Origin: Bacteroidota bacterium
Lineage (GTDB): Bacteria > Bacteroidota > Bacteroidia > Chitinophagales > Saprospiraceae
DNA length: 60,642 nt
Assembly (NCBI GenBank): GCA_017858735.1
Contig: JAFMBH010000013.1
Location: forward strand, 1-60,642
Direction of reading: 5' to 3'
Both the position numbers and the translations under genes were made by a program. Positions 26,376 through 36,235 of the stretch are shown piece by piece (position 1 is the first letter of the stretch; each line of letters starts with the position of its first letter). A model generated the notes under the pieces. The model saw only the letters and a program-made list of their open reading frames with translations, was not told the DNA's origin and made no database searches.

Positions 26376-27808
26376 ATATCGGTATTAACCAATATGGCAA
26401 TGAACAGAAAAAAAAACGAACCAATTTTGTCGGTTTCAACCAGGTCATTAATGGTCAGAAAAGTTAGAATTACGATGAAACTGGTAATGGTAGCCATAGG
26501 AATCCAGGGATGCTGACGAGACCTGGGGGCATTTATCACTCGCTGCCCGGTTTTTAAAACAGCTAATATTAAAAGGCTGAAAATGATAAGTCCTGGAAAA
26601 CCTTGCTCCACAAGTACCATCAAAAAGTAACTATGGATACCTGATTTTTCCTCATTATTACTTACATAAGTGCGAAACCCCTTAACCGTATAGGCTTTAT
26701 AGTGTTGGACAAAACTACCAGGACCAAAGCCAACAACAGGTTCTTTTACAGACATGTGCGCGCCGGCAACCCAACGATATAATCGCTCCATGGTGCTAAT
26801 ATCCTCTAATTTAACCGTCGCTTCCAGTAAATTATCAAATTCCGTATGTGAAATGGTCCGATCATAATTTGGCGCAAAAGCTAAATATTTATTATTGTTT
26901 GTAAGCCAGAAAATGCCAATGATAACCACTAAAATACTCGCATAAACAAAAGGTATTAAACTTCTCCACCATATTAACAGACCTGCAATGGCGGAAATTA
27001 AAATGGCACCGTAAGCAGCTCTGGTGAAACTTAGGTAAATAGCTATAAGCCAGACAGGTAAAAGAATAGTTAGGAATAATCTTGTAAAACTTCCTTTAGA
27101 ATACTCAAACCTCAACAAAAAAATCCATGGGAATAATAAGGCAAGTAAGGCAGCATAATTTACATGGTTTCTTTGAAACGGATGCAACACGCGATGAATG
27201 TCACTAAATGAAAAGCCATAAGATGCATGTCTGTACCAAATGACTACCACGCTTAAAATCATCGGTAAGAGAACTACCCAAAACATTCGTTTAATGCTCT
27301 TTTCGGTCCTTAGGAGGTACCCTGCCATAAAATAAAAAGTACACACGTACCAGATTTTTGCCAATAGAAATTTTAATGAAATTAAAATAGAGTGGGAGGT
27401 TAGACTGGTAAAAAAGGTCCAGAAAAGGTGCAAATAAATAAGCAGGGTTATGGGATGCGTAAGGAAGTTACTTCCCATTTTTTTAAAATATACGAGAAAA
27501 TATAGCAAACCAATGCCCATTAATCCTATGATAAGAGGCTCCGTAGGCAGGTCAGTTCCCAGTCCATTGTCAAAAGTAATTTCGGTGGAAAGGGGTATAA
27601 AAAATAAGAGGAGATAAAAAATTAGCTTAAAATCAATGATGCTAAACCAGATAATCAGACTAACGGGGATGAGCAACAACCAAAGCCATTGATTTTCTAC
27701 CAGAGAAATAAACCAGGCGATAGTAAAAATAAGAGCAAAGCAAATAAATAAATTACGCTGGGAAGTACTAATTTTTTCGTGAAAAATGGCTGACCCTCTA
27801 TTTATCAT
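26354..27808 (-). CDS. O-antigen ligase/polymerase (Wzy-like) family membrane protein
   Basis: This 484-aa protein has about 11-12 hydrophobic helices and one large periplasmic loop at roughly 320-400. The loop includes the family pattern ERLYRWVAGAHMSVKEPVVGFGPGSF and HSYFLMVLVEQGFPGLI, which matches the O-antigen ligase/Wzy family (PF04932-type). It either polymerises or ligates surface polysaccharide repeat units. It is the last gene of a minus-strand run with a Wzz-like and a Wzx-like protein, and its start overlaps the Wzz-like stop by 11 bases. Ligase and polymerase cannot be told apart by sequence; the Wzx/Wzz context favours polymerase. Confidence 0.8.
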   Translation of the reverse strand: MINRGSAIFHEKISTSQRNLFICFALIFTIAWFISLVENQWLWLLLIPVSLIIWFSIIDFKLIFYLLLFFIPLSTEITFDNGLGTDLPTEPLIIGLMGIGLLYFLVYFKKMGSNFLTHPITLLIYLHLFWTFFTSLTSHSILISLKFLLAKIWYVCTFYFMAGYLLRTEKSIKRMFWVVLLPMILSVVVIWYRHASYGFSFSDIHRVLHPFQRNHVNYAALLALLFPWIFLLRFEYSKGSFTRLFLTILLPVWLIAIYLSFTRAAYGAILISAIAGLLIWWRSLIPFVYASILVVIIGIFWLTNNNKYLAFAPNYDRTISHTEFDNLLEATVKLEDISTMERLYRWVAGAHMSVKEPVVGFGPGSFVQHYKAYTVKGFRTYVSNNEEKSGIHSYFLMVLVEQGFPGLIIFSLLILAVLKTGQRVINAPRSRQHPWIPMATITSFIVILTFLTINDLVETDKIGSFFFLFIAILVNTDIHFWDKK

Positions 27809-28901
27809 GCAATACTTCCTTCCAGTTAATTTCTTTATATCGGTCCAATGTTATCACTACGAAAATACTTAGAAGGAATGCTCCAAGTATTGCGCCAAGT
27901 ACGATGAAGGAACGTTTTGGTCTGCTTTTCATCAAAGGTATCTCCGCCGTTTCCATTTCAAGTAAGGCGGGAATATTGGCATTCTGTGCCGAATAAAGTA
28001 GTTTTAATCGTTGTTTTTCCTGTGATATTTGTTCTATGTAAGCATAATAACGCACCTCAAGCTCGTTAAGGGTAAGTTGACCTTCATTGAGCATGGTAAC
28101 CCGTCGTTCTAAGGTATCCAATTCAGCTTTTAATCCTTCAGCCTCAGCTTCTAAGTACTGAATAGTATCTTTGGGTATATTACCGCCCGTTTTTAAATTA
28201 TTCAGTCTTGCATTCGATCTGATATATTCACTTTTCACCACATCGAATTGCTCGGAAATAATTTCAGACTGTGTTTTAGTATTAAAAAGATTGTATTTTT
28301 TTCGTGTTTTGCTCAAGCTATCACCTAGAATTTTGATTTCCAGTTGTTTTTCTGCAATGCCTGTATTTAAGGAATAAATCATTTTTGAATAGCCGTCTTT
28401 AATCAGCTTTTTAGCCTTCTCATCAATGAGAAAACCAGCATATTGAACCATTTTTGCCGCTAATTCAGGCTTTTTATCTTCAATAATTAAAGAAATCGCA
28501 TCCCGATCTGTTTTCTCTACAGAATAATAGGAGGAAAATTTTTTTCGTACTTTAAAGTGTGCCTTAGGTGAGGCTGGATTTATTTTATAATTCTTATAAA
28601 GTTCAAAAGAATCGACCATCTCATCTATGATGACATTAGATTCTGCGATAATTAATAATCGGTCTATATCTTCTTCCCCACCGTAATATCGTATTTGTTC
28701 GGAGCCCCCAAATAAATTCTCGGGCCTGGATTGTTCCGGACTTATGGCCAGGAATTTTGCCTCCGCAGCGTAGAAATCAGGCATAAATAAGGTTACCACT
28801 ACAGTGAGTAACCCTGAAAACAGGGTAAAAAGAAAGACAGGCTTTCGCCATCGAAATAATATGGTAATTAAGCTTAATAAGTTCGGCGGTTTGGGTTCCA
28901 T
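27798..28901 (-). CDS. Polysaccharide chain-length determinant (Wzz-like) protein
   Basis: This inner-membrane protein of 367 aa has transmembrane helices at about 18-38 and 328-350, and a long periplasmic, helical and partly coiled-coil middle (about 150-310; ELDTLERRVTMLNEGQLTLNELE). That is the Wzz/GNVR layout. A Pro-rich region (LMKSRPKRS) precedes the second helix as in Wzz. There is no C-terminal tyrosine kinase domain. It would set the length of the polysaccharide made by the neighbouring Wzy-like enzyme. It starts 3 bases after the flippase gene ends. Confidence 0.82.
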   Translation of the reverse strand: MEPKPPNLLSLITILFRWRKPVFLFTLFSGLLTVVVTLFMPDFYAAEAKFLAISPEQSRPENLFGGSEQIRYYGGEEDIDRLLIIAESNVIIDEMVDSFELYKNYKINPASPKAHFKVRKKFSSYYSVEKTDRDAISLIIEDKKPELAAKMVQYAGFLIDEKAKKLIKDGYSKMIYSLNTGIAEKQLEIKILGDSLSKTRKKYNLFNTKTQSEIISEQFDVVKSEYIRSNARLNNLKTGGNIPKDTIQYLEAEAEGLKAELDTLERRVTMLNEGQLTLNELEVRYYAYIEQISQEKQRLKLLYSAQNANIPALLEMETAEIPLMKSRPKRSFIVLGAILGAFLLSIFVVITLDRYKEINWKEVLHDK

Positions 28902-28904
28902 AAA

Positions 28905-30380
28905 TTATCTGATGGTTTCACTAAATAAATGTGTCCATTCATTTTTTTTAATCATTCCTGTTGATATCATAGCGATTCCTGTACATAATATACCAGTTAA
29001 AAGGATAAATGGAATATTAGCAGGCTTGAAAGGCAGGTATGATTTAGTTAAAAAAATAAACAACATAGTTAAAAAAGAAAAAATTAAAATGCTGAGGATT
29101 AAGGACAAAGATCGTTTTACCAGTTGTTTTTTTATGCACAGGTTTATTTGTAAAATAAGAGCCAATGATTGTGTTATCAATGACGCTAAAGCTACGCCTG
29201 GAATAGAAAGTAATGGTAAAAGAACAAAAATCAACACCAAATTAAATCCTAAAATCAAAACAAAGATACGATTCATTGACCAAAGGCTGCCTGAAGCGGT
29301 TAACAATGTACCGTAAATATAATTTCCACTCATAGGAATAAGGGCTAATATGAGTATTGAAAAGGTATGTACCATTTCAGGCGTTGCATTTTTATATAAA
29401 ATAAGAATGATTCCCTCTGAAAAAATAGAAAAACCTATGGCGAGGGGCAGGGTGATTGTCCATAGTAAGCGAATGGATATGTTGGCTAAATTTGCTGTGG
29501 TTTCCTTTTGATGAATGCTTTTTGAAAACAACGGAAGTAATAATCCTGCAAATAAATAACCGATAATATTTACGGCTTCTAGTATTCTGAAACTTCCAGC
29601 GTAAATAGCTGAACTACCAAATTTATCCGATGAAAAAAAAGGAATGATTAAGGTATCAATTCTTGAACTGCTGCTCATTAATAATACTAAAATAGCGTAA
29701 GGTAATCCCTCTTTGAGTAATAATTTTAGTTTGGAAATGTCAAAATGGAGCTTGAAGGAGAAGGCATTTTTATACAAAATAAATAGAGCGATACTTATTG
29801 TCAAGAGAATAGAGAGTAGTTGAACCGATGTAAAAAGGACAATGGTTATTTTTGAATGTAAGGAGGGAACACATAAATAGGTGCCCATTACCAGGATACT
29901 TATGCCTTTGTCGGTAATAGATAAAATACTATCTAAGCGGTAAAATCCCAGGCCAGATAGGGTAGCTCGCAGAAACAATAAAAAGGAGCTGCTTAATTGA
30001 AAAAGCAAAATGACGGTTAGAAAAAGGGGGTACTTAGTCCAAAAGTCAAGGAAAAAGGCAACGAGGCCGGTTAACGTTACATAAAGTAGAGATAAAATAG
30101 CTTTTAAGGACAAGAAATTGGGGTATTGCTCCCTGGCGTCCTTTGCATTTAACGCACAGGTTCTGGTTAACCAGGTCTGCAAGCCGAAGTCTGATAAAAT
30201 TTGAAAAATAAAGGAAAGATTAAAAAGGGTGAAATATACACCGTACTCTTCGGGGGGAAGTATGTTTTGAACCCCCCGGTCAATACCCAACAAATACAAC
30301 GGTTTGATGACGGCATTCAGGAAAAGGACCAAAAGGATATTTCCCTGAAAATCACGGTGTAATTTTTTTGAATCCTCCAT
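28905..30380 (-). CDS. Oligosaccharide flippase (Wzx-like, MOP superfamily)
   Basis: This 491-aa protein has about 14 transmembrane helices. The N-terminal region includes LFLNAVIKPLYLLGIDRGVQNILPPEEYGVYFTLFNLSFIF-like sequence typical of polysaccharide flippases that move lipid-linked repeat units across the inner membrane. It is the first gene of the wzx-wzz-wzy-like run. No glycosyltransferase gene lies in this window, so the units must be made by enzymes encoded elsewhere. A 25-base gap separates it from the ABC permease upstream. Confidence 0.83.
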   Translation of the reverse strand: MEDSKKLHRDFQGNILLVLFLNAVIKPLYLLGIDRGVQNILPPEEYGVYFTLFNLSFIFQILSDFGLQTWLTRTCALNAKDAREQYPNFLSLKAILSLLYVTLTGLVAFFLDFWTKYPLFLTVILLFQLSSSFLLFLRATLSGLGFYRLDSILSITDKGISILVMGTYLCVPSLHSKITIVLFTSVQLLSILLTISIALFILYKNAFSFKLHFDISKLKLLLKEGLPYAILVLLMSSSSRIDTLIIPFFSSDKFGSSAIYAGSFRILEAVNIIGYLFAGLLLPLFSKSIHQKETTANLANISIRLLWTITLPLAIGFSIFSEGIILILYKNATPEMVHTFSILILALIPMSGNYIYGTLLTASGSLWSMNRIFVLILGFNLVLIFVLLPLLSIPGVALASLITQSLALILQINLCIKKQLVKRSLSLILSILIFSFLTMLFIFLTKSYLPFKPANIPFILLTGILCTGIAMISTGMIKKNEWTHLFSETIR

Positions 30381-30405
30381 GTTTTATTAAACCAGCATTG
30401 GCTGG

Positions 30406-31647
30406 CTATTCATAACGAAGAGATTCTATCGGATCTAATTCTGCTGCCTTCATAGCGGGATATAAGCCTGAGAATAAACCAACTATCGTACAGGTAAACA
30501 CCGCTACACCAATCCAGAGCCAGGGAATTAAAAAACTACCACCCATTAAAAGAGTGACACTGTTCCCAATGAGCACACCAAAAATAATGCCCACAATACC
30601 GCCCATTAAACTGATAAATATAGCTTCTGTCAGAAATTGGATGAGTATGACCCGTTTGGTTGCTCCTAAAGCTTTTGAAATACCAACTTCCCGGGTACGT
30701 TCCGTAACAGAAACCAACATGATATTCATGAGGCCAATGGCAGCACCAAGAAGGGTGATTACCCCAATAACCACGGCAGCTAAGCGCAAATAAAGGGTGT
30801 TTTCTTTAATGACATCAATTAAACTGTCGCTTCGTTGAATCTCAAAATCATTATCATCCCAGGTGCGAAGATTTCTTATATTCCTCAATAAACCGGTTGC
30901 TACGGCAATACCATAATCAATTTGAGTAGGTTCGTTAACAGCCACTAAAATATTATAATTTGAATTGGCATTAGCGTAGTATTTTTTACCCGTTGCTAAA
31001 GGAATAATCACTCGTCGGTCTTCATTTCCGCCCATGGCTGAACCTTTAGATGCCAGAATACCAATTACTTTTATTTTTAGTTTCCCTATAGAAATGACTT
31101 TATTAAAGGCTTTTTCTGGCTTCCCGTCGAAAAGAAGGTTCACGATATCAGCGCCAATAATTCCTATGGGCAAACCGTCTAAGGCTTCTGATGCTGAAAA
31201 ATTTCGACCTATAGCCACATCAAATCCTTTTGCCTCCAGATAATTTTCATTAACGGCATAAATGCCTACATTGGGATTGGTTTTAGTTTCACCAAAACCT
31301 ACGGCAGCATTTCTGGTGCAATTAAAAGAAATAGAGGTTTCCGCAGGAAAAATAAACCGCTCTTTAAAATCAACGGCTTCTCTATAGGTAAAATTTTTAC
31401 CTCTTTTTTCAACAAAACCGCCTCTTCTTCCTCTCGCTCCGTCAGAGGATAGCGGGTCAATTTCAAATACATTAGCACCAAGATCTGAAAAACTATCGTT
31501 CAACGAATAAATGGTGCTGTCAATAGCTGTTAAAATACCTACTAAAGCCATGATGCCAAAGGCGATAATCATCAAGGTTAAAATAGCACGCAATAAATTT
31601 GCTCGGATAGACCGGAGGGCTAAACGAATATTTTCAAGTAGATTCAT
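30406..31647 (-). CDS. MacB/FtsX-type ABC transporter permease
   Basis: The 413-aa protein has the MacB layout: one N-terminal helix (about 17-40, in a context [23 protein letters not shown]), a large periplasmic MacB_PCD domain (about 50-270) and three C-terminal FtsX helices (about 285-400). It carries the conserved [20 protein letters not shown] and the end [17 protein letters not shown]. Such permeases use mechanotransmission to push lipoproteins, peptides or drugs out of the periplasm. The matching ATPase is not adjacent. The function of this copy is unknown. Confidence 0.88.
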   Translation of the reverse strand: MNLLENIRLALRSIRANLLRAILTLMIIAFGIMALVGILTAIDSTIYSLNDSFSDLGANVFEIDPLSSDGARGRRGGFVEKRGKNFTYREAVDFKERFIFPAETSISFNCTRNAAVGFGETKTNPNVGIYAVNENYLEAKGFDVAIGRNFSASEALDGLPIGIIGADIVNLLFDGKPEKAFNKVISIGKLKIKVIGILASKGSAMGGNEDRRVIIPLATGKKYYANANSNYNILVAVNEPTQIDYGIAVATGLLRNIRNLRTWDDNDFEIQRSDSLIDVIKENTLYLRLAAVVIGVITLLGAAIGLMNIMLVSVTERTREVGISKALGATKRVILIQFLTEAIFISLMGGIVGIIFGVLIGNSVTLLMGGSFLIPWLWIGVAVFTCTIVGLFSGLYPAMKAAELDPIESLRYE

Positions 31648-31790
31648 TTATATACTAATTAATTCGAACGCAATATAAGAATAAGGAGGTTGGTACTACA
31701 CTTAAATTAGATAAATAGGGCCATTCCTTAGATAGATAAATGTATTTTGTCCTTGCATCCCCGACGGACTTACCTATATTTGTTGAAAAA

Positions 31791-32348
31791 ATGTTTCGTT
31801 CAATCCTGATATCCTTCCTTTTTACGCTTATTTTTTCATGCTCCCAAAAGGGGGAAGTGAACAATCAACCAACTACTTCTTTTTTTTCTGTGATAGATTT
31901 TATGAAGGAAGAGAAAAATTGGATGGTAAATAACAAAATATCCTTAACTAAGATTTTATCGTTAAACGGAAAAACGGATACCTTATATATAGGTCAGCCA
32001 AATTTTGCATCGGAGCTGGATGTATTCATAAAATCTGATATTAACAGACCGTCACTCTCCGACAAATATAGCGTAGATTCTATTTTCAGTTCAGGTAGGT
32101 TATATAAAATTTCCTACACTGCTAAAGATGAAAAGGTAAATACAAGAAAGCTTAGCATTCAATTTGATAGTCAAAATAAAGTGGGACTTATTGACATCAG
32201 ATTGTTTAACGGTAGTCCAATTACTAAAAATGTTCAACACCTTATATATAGACCTAAGGCTGGATATGTTATAAAAGACGAGCAGTATTTTATGGGGAAT
32301 AAGGACGAAATAATGGTAGAAGGCTCTTTTAAACAAAAAAGGAGATAG
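31791..32348 (+). CDS. Lipoprotein of unknown function
   Basis: The protein starts MFRSILISFLFTLIFSC, with a lipobox cysteine at residue 17. The ATG at 31791 is preferred over one 51 bases upstream because it gives this signal sequence directly. The remaining 170 residues are hydrophilic and beta-rich (LTKILSLNGKTDTLYIGQ, then VDSIFSSGRLYKISY), without a family I recognise. It is monocistronic and ends inside a hairpin. Confidence 0.6.
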   Translation: MFRSILISFLFTLIFSCSQKGEVNNQPTTSFFSVIDFMKEEKNWMVNNKISLTKILSLNGKTDTLYIGQPNFASELDVFIKSDINRPSLSDKYSVDSIFSSGRLYKISYTAKDEKVNTRKLSIQFDSQNKVGLIDIRLFNGSPITKNVQHLIYRPKAGYVIKDEQYFMGNKDEIMVEGSFKQKRR

Positions 32349-32361
32349 TCATACTATCTCC
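32341..32361 (+). terminator. Hairpin overlapping the stop codon of the lipoprotein gene
   Basis: A perfect 9-bp stem (GGAGATAGT with ACTATCTCC) with a three-base loop contains the TAG stop codon at 32346-32348. There is no U run after it. It probably ends the lipoprotein transcript. The remaining spacer to 32816 is very AT-rich and holds no ORF, apart from the minus-strand hairpin listed separately. Confidence 0.5.
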
Positions 32362-32481
32362 CCGTGTTCAACAGTGTAAAGGGTAATCTATAAAAATTTT
32401 TAAGTTGAAAACGGGAGCAATTATTGATGACGTAAATATATATTAAACTTAGTTAGTATTTGTATTTTTTTTAAAAAAAAA

Positions 32482-32511
32482 GAGGCAGCGCTAAAAAAAA
32501 TGCACTACCTC
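32482..32511 (-). terminator. Orphan minus-strand intrinsic terminator
   Basis: On the minus strand GAGGTAGTGC and GCGCTGCCTC form a 10-bp stem (two G-U pairs), followed by a run of nine T residues. On the plus strand the same stem has two C-A mismatches, so the element is designed for the minus strand. No minus-strand gene lies upstream of it between 32512 and 32816, so any transcript it ends would be a short RNA or antisense to the peptidase gene. Confidence 0.5.
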
Positions 32512-32816
32512 CGCCCTAACCAAATAAAACCAAATTATTTTAAAGTATTTTATTGCTCATTGTGATAGTAGCAAATAAATATTGTTAATTTTCAAAATAT
32601 TTCATAAAAATAGTAATTTGTTTGAATTTTTACAAATTTTATAAAGGGCAAAAGAATGGGAACTATTTTTTTAAAATGGCATTACCATAGAATAGTTTTT
32701 AATTTCTATTTTTCCCAAATAAAAATTTTTGAAGAAAGGGAATCAAGAAATTATTTTTTTTATGATAGAAAGTAAAAACTTTTTATTTTTTAAATTAAAC
32801 GTTAAAATGAAACATT

Positions 32817-34214
32817 ATGAAAAAAATAGGGACACTATTTTTACTTTTTATTATTTCCTTTTTGGGGCTAAATGCGCAGGCTCCAAAGGCAAATAATGAG
32901 GACGCTTTTTTTATTCGGAAAATATATGATGAAGCCTTGACAAGCAATGTTTCGTATGAATGGTTGACCTTCCTTTGTAAAAAAATCGGGGCTCGTATCA
33001 GTGGTAGCCCTCAGGCCGCCGCCGCTGTAAATTATACAAGACAAATACTGGACACACTCGCTTTAGATAGTGTTTGGCTCCAACCTGTTATGGTTCCTCA
33101 CTGGGACAGAGGGGAGAAGGAGGTAGTTCGTATCGTCGGATCAAAAAGTCAGGGTGACATTACTTTACGTGCGCTTTCTTTAGGAAATTCTATAGGAACT
33201 GGTCCAGCAGGACTCACAGCTGAAGTCCTGGAGGTGAAGAGTCTGGATGAATTAGACCAATTAGGGAGCAGTCAAATTGCAAATAAAATTGTCTTTTTTA
33301 ACAGACCTATGGACCCAAGACCGCTTAATACTTTTAATGCTTATGGTTCAGCAGCTGATCAACGGGGTTCTGGTGCGGCAAGGGCAGCAAAATATGGTGC
33401 AGCAGCCGTTTTGGTGCGTTCTTTAACGAACCAGCTCGATGCTCATCCTCATACCGGCGGAATGAGTTACCAACAGGGTATTCCGCAAATTCCAGCCTTG
33501 GGTATCAGTACCTTAGATGCTGAAATTTTAAGTGATTTACTCAAAAAGGAAAGCGTTAATGTCTATATCAGAAATACAAGTCGCATGCTCGCTGATAAAT
33601 TATCCTATAATGTCATCGGGGAAATAAAAGGGACAGAATATCCAGATCAGGTGATTGTAGTTAGCGGACATCTCGATTCATGGGACGTCGGTGAGGGTGC
33701 GCATGATGATGGTACCGGTTGCGTTCAGTCTATGGAGGTTTTACATCTTTTCAAGAAATTGGGGTACAAACCTAAAAGAACTATTCGCTGCGTATTATTT
33801 ATGAATGAAGAAAATGGCCTGAGAGGGGGCCGGGAATATGCAGCGCAAGCTCTATTAGCCAGGGAAAAGCATTTTGCGGCCATAGAATCTGATAGAGGTG
33901 GATTTACCCCTCGTGGTTTTACTTGTGAAAGTTCAAATCCTGATTTTGAAAAGCAGTTAAAAAGGCTAAATGAATCCTTCTTTTTATTGGAATCGTATGG
34001 CTTGTTCCTAAAACCAGGAGGTTCCGGAGCTGATATTGGGCCATTAAAACCTCAGGGCGTATTTTTGGTTGGTTTTGAACCTGATTCACAACGGTATTTC
34101 GATTTTCACCATACAGCTACCGATGTACTCGAAGCGGTAAATCCCAGAGAATTAAAATTAGGTTCAGCTTCAATGGCCAGTTTAATATTTTTAATGGATA
34201 AATTTGGCCTTTAA
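32817..34214 (+). CDS. M28 family metallopeptidase with PA-like insert, secreted
   Basis: This is an exported zinc aminopeptidase or carboxypeptidase of family M28. A signal peptide covers about 1-20 (ending LNAQ). A protease-associated-like region lies near 125-260. The catalytic zinc motifs are VVSGHLDSWDVGEGAHDDGTG (first His near 284), MNEENGLRGG, ESDRGG and FDFHHTATD (near 430). The length of 465 aa agrees with the Bacteroidota subfamily. It probably degrades peptides in the periplasm or outside the cell. The gene stands 9 bases before hpt and may be cotranscribed with it. Confidence 0.9.
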   Translation: MKKIGTLFLLFIISFLGLNAQAPKANNEDAFFIRKIYDEALTSNVSYEWLTFLCKKIGARISGSPQAAAAVNYTRQILDTLALDSVWLQPVMVPHWDRGEKEVVRIVGSKSQGDITLRALSLGNSIGTGPAGLTAEVLEVKSLDELDQLGSSQIANKIVFFNRPMDPRPLNTFNAYGSAADQRGSGAARAAKYGAAAVLVRSLTNQLDAHPHTGGMSYQQGIPQIPALGISTLDAEILSDLLKKESVNVYIRNTSRMLADKLSYNVIGEIKGTEYPDQVIVVSGHLDSWDVGEGAHDDGTGCVQSMEVLHLFKKLGYKPKRTIRCVLFMNEENGLRGGREYAAQALLAREKHFAAIESDRGGFTPRGFTCESSNPDFEKQLKRLNESFFLLESYGLFLKPGGSGADIGPLKPQGVFLVGFEPDSQRYFDFHHTATDVLEAVNPRELKLGSASMASLIFLMDKFGL

Positions 34215-34223
34215 AACAAATTT

Positions 34224-34781
34224 ATGCTGGACGAAGACTTAGTTGAAGTGGGGAATCTTTGGTTTAAACCAATTATTTCTGAAGAGGTTATAAAGGATAA
34301 GGTGAATGAAATGGGTATTCTTCTCGGAAAAGAACTCAATGGCAAAAATCCAATCCTTATTGGCGTCCTGAATGGTTGTTTCATTTTTATGGCAGATTTG
34401 GTCAGGGCGATGAATATTCCTTGCGAAATTGCCTTTCTAAGAATGAAATCATACGAAGGAACAGTCTCTTCAGGAAAAATGAATGTGGTGCTACCGCCTG
34501 ATATTTCCTTTGAAGGTAGAACCGTTTTATTGGTTGAAGATATTGTTGATTCTGGAAAAACGCTGGCCTATTTATATGATATGCTTTATGAAGCTAAAGT
34601 TCTGTCGGTTACTTCCGTGGCTTTACTCTTTAAACCGCTGGCAATTAAATATCCAATTCAACCTGATCATCATTGCTTCTCTATAACCAATGAATTTGTC
34701 ATAGGATATGGACTCGATTATAATGAACAGGGGCGACAATTAAGTCACTTATATCAACTTACAGAAAAACCAATAATATGA
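34224..34781 (+). CDS. hpt: Hypoxanthine phosphoribosyltransferase
   Basis: This purine salvage enzyme converts hypoxanthine or guanine with PRPP to IMP or GMP. The PRPP loop VLLVEDIVDSGKTL is near residues 97-110, the flexible-loop region LRMKSYEGT precedes it, and the C-terminal FVIGYGLDYNEQ positions the base. The length of 185 aa is typical. The last four bases overlap the inositol monophosphatase start, which indicates coupling. Confidence 0.93.
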   Translation: MLDEDLVEVGNLWFKPIISEEVIKDKVNEMGILLGKELNGKNPILIGVLNGCFIFMADLVRAMNIPCEIAFLRMKSYEGTVSSGKMNVVLPPDISFEGRTVLLVEDIVDSGKTLAYLYDMLYEAKVLSVTSVALLFKPLAIKYPIQPDHHCFSITNEFVIGYGLDYNEQGRQLSHLYQLTEKPII

Positions 34782-35584
34782 TCGATTTGGAATGGCTGAC
34801 CACTCAGGTAGCTGGATTAGTAAGAGAAACTGGTGTTTTTATTGCTGCGGAATTAGGAAAAGTGGCCAATGACCAGATTGAAACAAAAGATAAAAATAGC
34901 CTGGTCAGTTATGTGGATAAGACTGCAGAACAAATGTTGGTGAAGGGACTGAAACCGCTGCTACCCGGAGCTTCTTTTATGACGGAGGAAGAAACAGATC
35001 AAGCGCAAAAAACGAGTTCGGCATATACCTGGATTATTGATCCTTTAGACGGAACCACTAATTTTTTACACCAATTGCCCTGTTTTGCCATTAGTGTTGC
35101 CCTGGCTTATAACAATGAAATTCAGATAGGGGTGGTTTTAGAGGTTAACAGGGGAGAACTTTTTAAGGCATGGAAAGGTGGGGGAGCGTATTTGAATAAT
35201 AACCCAATCCGAGTAAGTAATACCCATAAACTGGAAGATGCTTTGATAGCTACCGGATTTCCATATATCGATTTTTCTCATTTTGATGTTTATCTGCCCG
35301 TTTTTAACCATTTGCTGCGGAATTGCAGAGGTATCAGAAGATGGGGTGCTGCAGCGGTCGATTTGGTTTACGTTGCCTGTGGTCGGTTCGATGGTTTTTT
35401 TGAAGGCTCTCTCAATGCCTGGGATGTCGCCGCGGGCTTATTGATCGTTGAAGAAGCCGGAGGTTCAAGTTGCGATTTTAATGGTGGGAATGCACAATGG
35501 TTTGGTGGTAAGGTGATTGCGGGAAACAAGCACATAAATCAAGAGCTAAAAAACCTATTCCATACTATTCCACCACAACCTTAG
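34778..35584 (+). CDS. suhB: Inositol monophosphatase family protein
   Basis: This Li+-sensitive, Mg2+-dependent sugar-phosphate phosphatase has motif 1 near TEEETDQ (68-75), the metal-binding WIIDPLDGTTNFLH (about 84-97) and NAWDVAAGLLIVEEAGG (about 212-228). At 268 aa it is full length. The family hydrolyses inositol-1-phosphate and related substrates, and some members act on 3'-phosphoadenosine phosphates or in rRNA processing, so the substrate here is not certain. It overlaps hpt by ATGA. Confidence 0.9.
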   Translation: MIDLEWLTTQVAGLVRETGVFIAAELGKVANDQIETKDKNSLVSYVDKTAEQMLVKGLKPLLPGASFMTEEETDQAQKTSSAYTWIIDPLDGTTNFLHQLPCFAISVALAYNNEIQIGVVLEVNRGELFKAWKGGGAYLNNNPIRVSNTHKLEDALIATGFPYIDFSHFDVYLPVFNHLLRNCRGIRRWGAAAVDLVYVACGRFDGFFEGSLNAWDVAAGLLIVEEAGGSSCDFNGGNAQWFGGKVIAGNKHINQELKNLFHTIPPQP

Positions 35585-35619
35585 GGGCTATTTCTTGTTT
35601 ATAGCACAAACAAAATACA

Positions 35620-36027
35620 ATGAAAATAGCTGCTTTTAGAAAGGCTCATTTCAATGCGGCGCATCGGTTACATAATCCAGGTTGGTCCGATGAGCAAAAT
35701 ATAAAAATGTTTGGCTTATGCAATAATCCTTACTATCATGGGCATAATTATGACCTGGAAGTAAAGATTGTGGGCGAAATTGATCCTCAAACTGGCTATT
35801 TAATAGATTTAAAGTATTTGAAGGATCTGATTAAAGAAGAAATTGAGGATCGGTTCGATCATAAAAATCTTAATCTGGAATGTCCGGAATTTAAAGATTT
35901 AAATCCGACAGCTGAAAATATTTGTGTCGTTATCTGGCATATTTTAAGAGCGAAAATGGAATTAAAATATGATATCGTGGTTCGCTTGTATGAGACGCCA
36001 CGTAATTATGTGGAATATCCGGCTTAA
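35620..36027 (+). CDS. 6-pyruvoyl-tetrahydropterin synthase/QueD family protein
   Basis: This 135-aa T-fold enzyme has zinc ligands H15, H40 and H42 (FNAAHRL and YYHGHNY), with a catalytic-type Cys34 in GLCNNPYYHGH, and RFDHKNLN plus LNPTAEN motifs. A CxxxxxHGH arrangement is found in 6-pyruvoyl-tetrahydropterin synthases, whereas queuosine QueD enzymes usually have CxxxHGH, so pterin chemistry is slightly favoured. No other queuosine or pterin gene is nearby. The following 208-base spacer shows no gene. Confidence 0.85.
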   Translation: MKIAAFRKAHFNAAHRLHNPGWSDEQNIKMFGLCNNPYYHGHNYDLEVKIVGEIDPQTGYLIDLKYLKDLIKEEIEDRFDHKNLNLECPEFKDLNPTAENICVVIWHILRAKMELKYDIVVRLYETPRNYVEYPA

Positions 36028-36235
36028 ACGCTTGTATTCTCTAATTCCGTTGCTATAATTTAATGGACTTTTTGGTCCAGGTTAAAGGAGTCAAGTGCGG
36101 GGGCAATACCTAATGATGAAGCGGTTTGCAAATAATCTGTTGAAAAAAAACTTGATATAAGCCTATGTTTTCAAGTGTAGGGTAGCATAATCTAAAAAAT
36201 ACCTTATATTGTGAAACACATATATAACTATTATC

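Noticed and set aside
28804-29316. 170-codon plus-strand frame
   Set aside because: It is antisense to the Wzz-like and flippase genes, whose membrane topology and family motifs are convincing.
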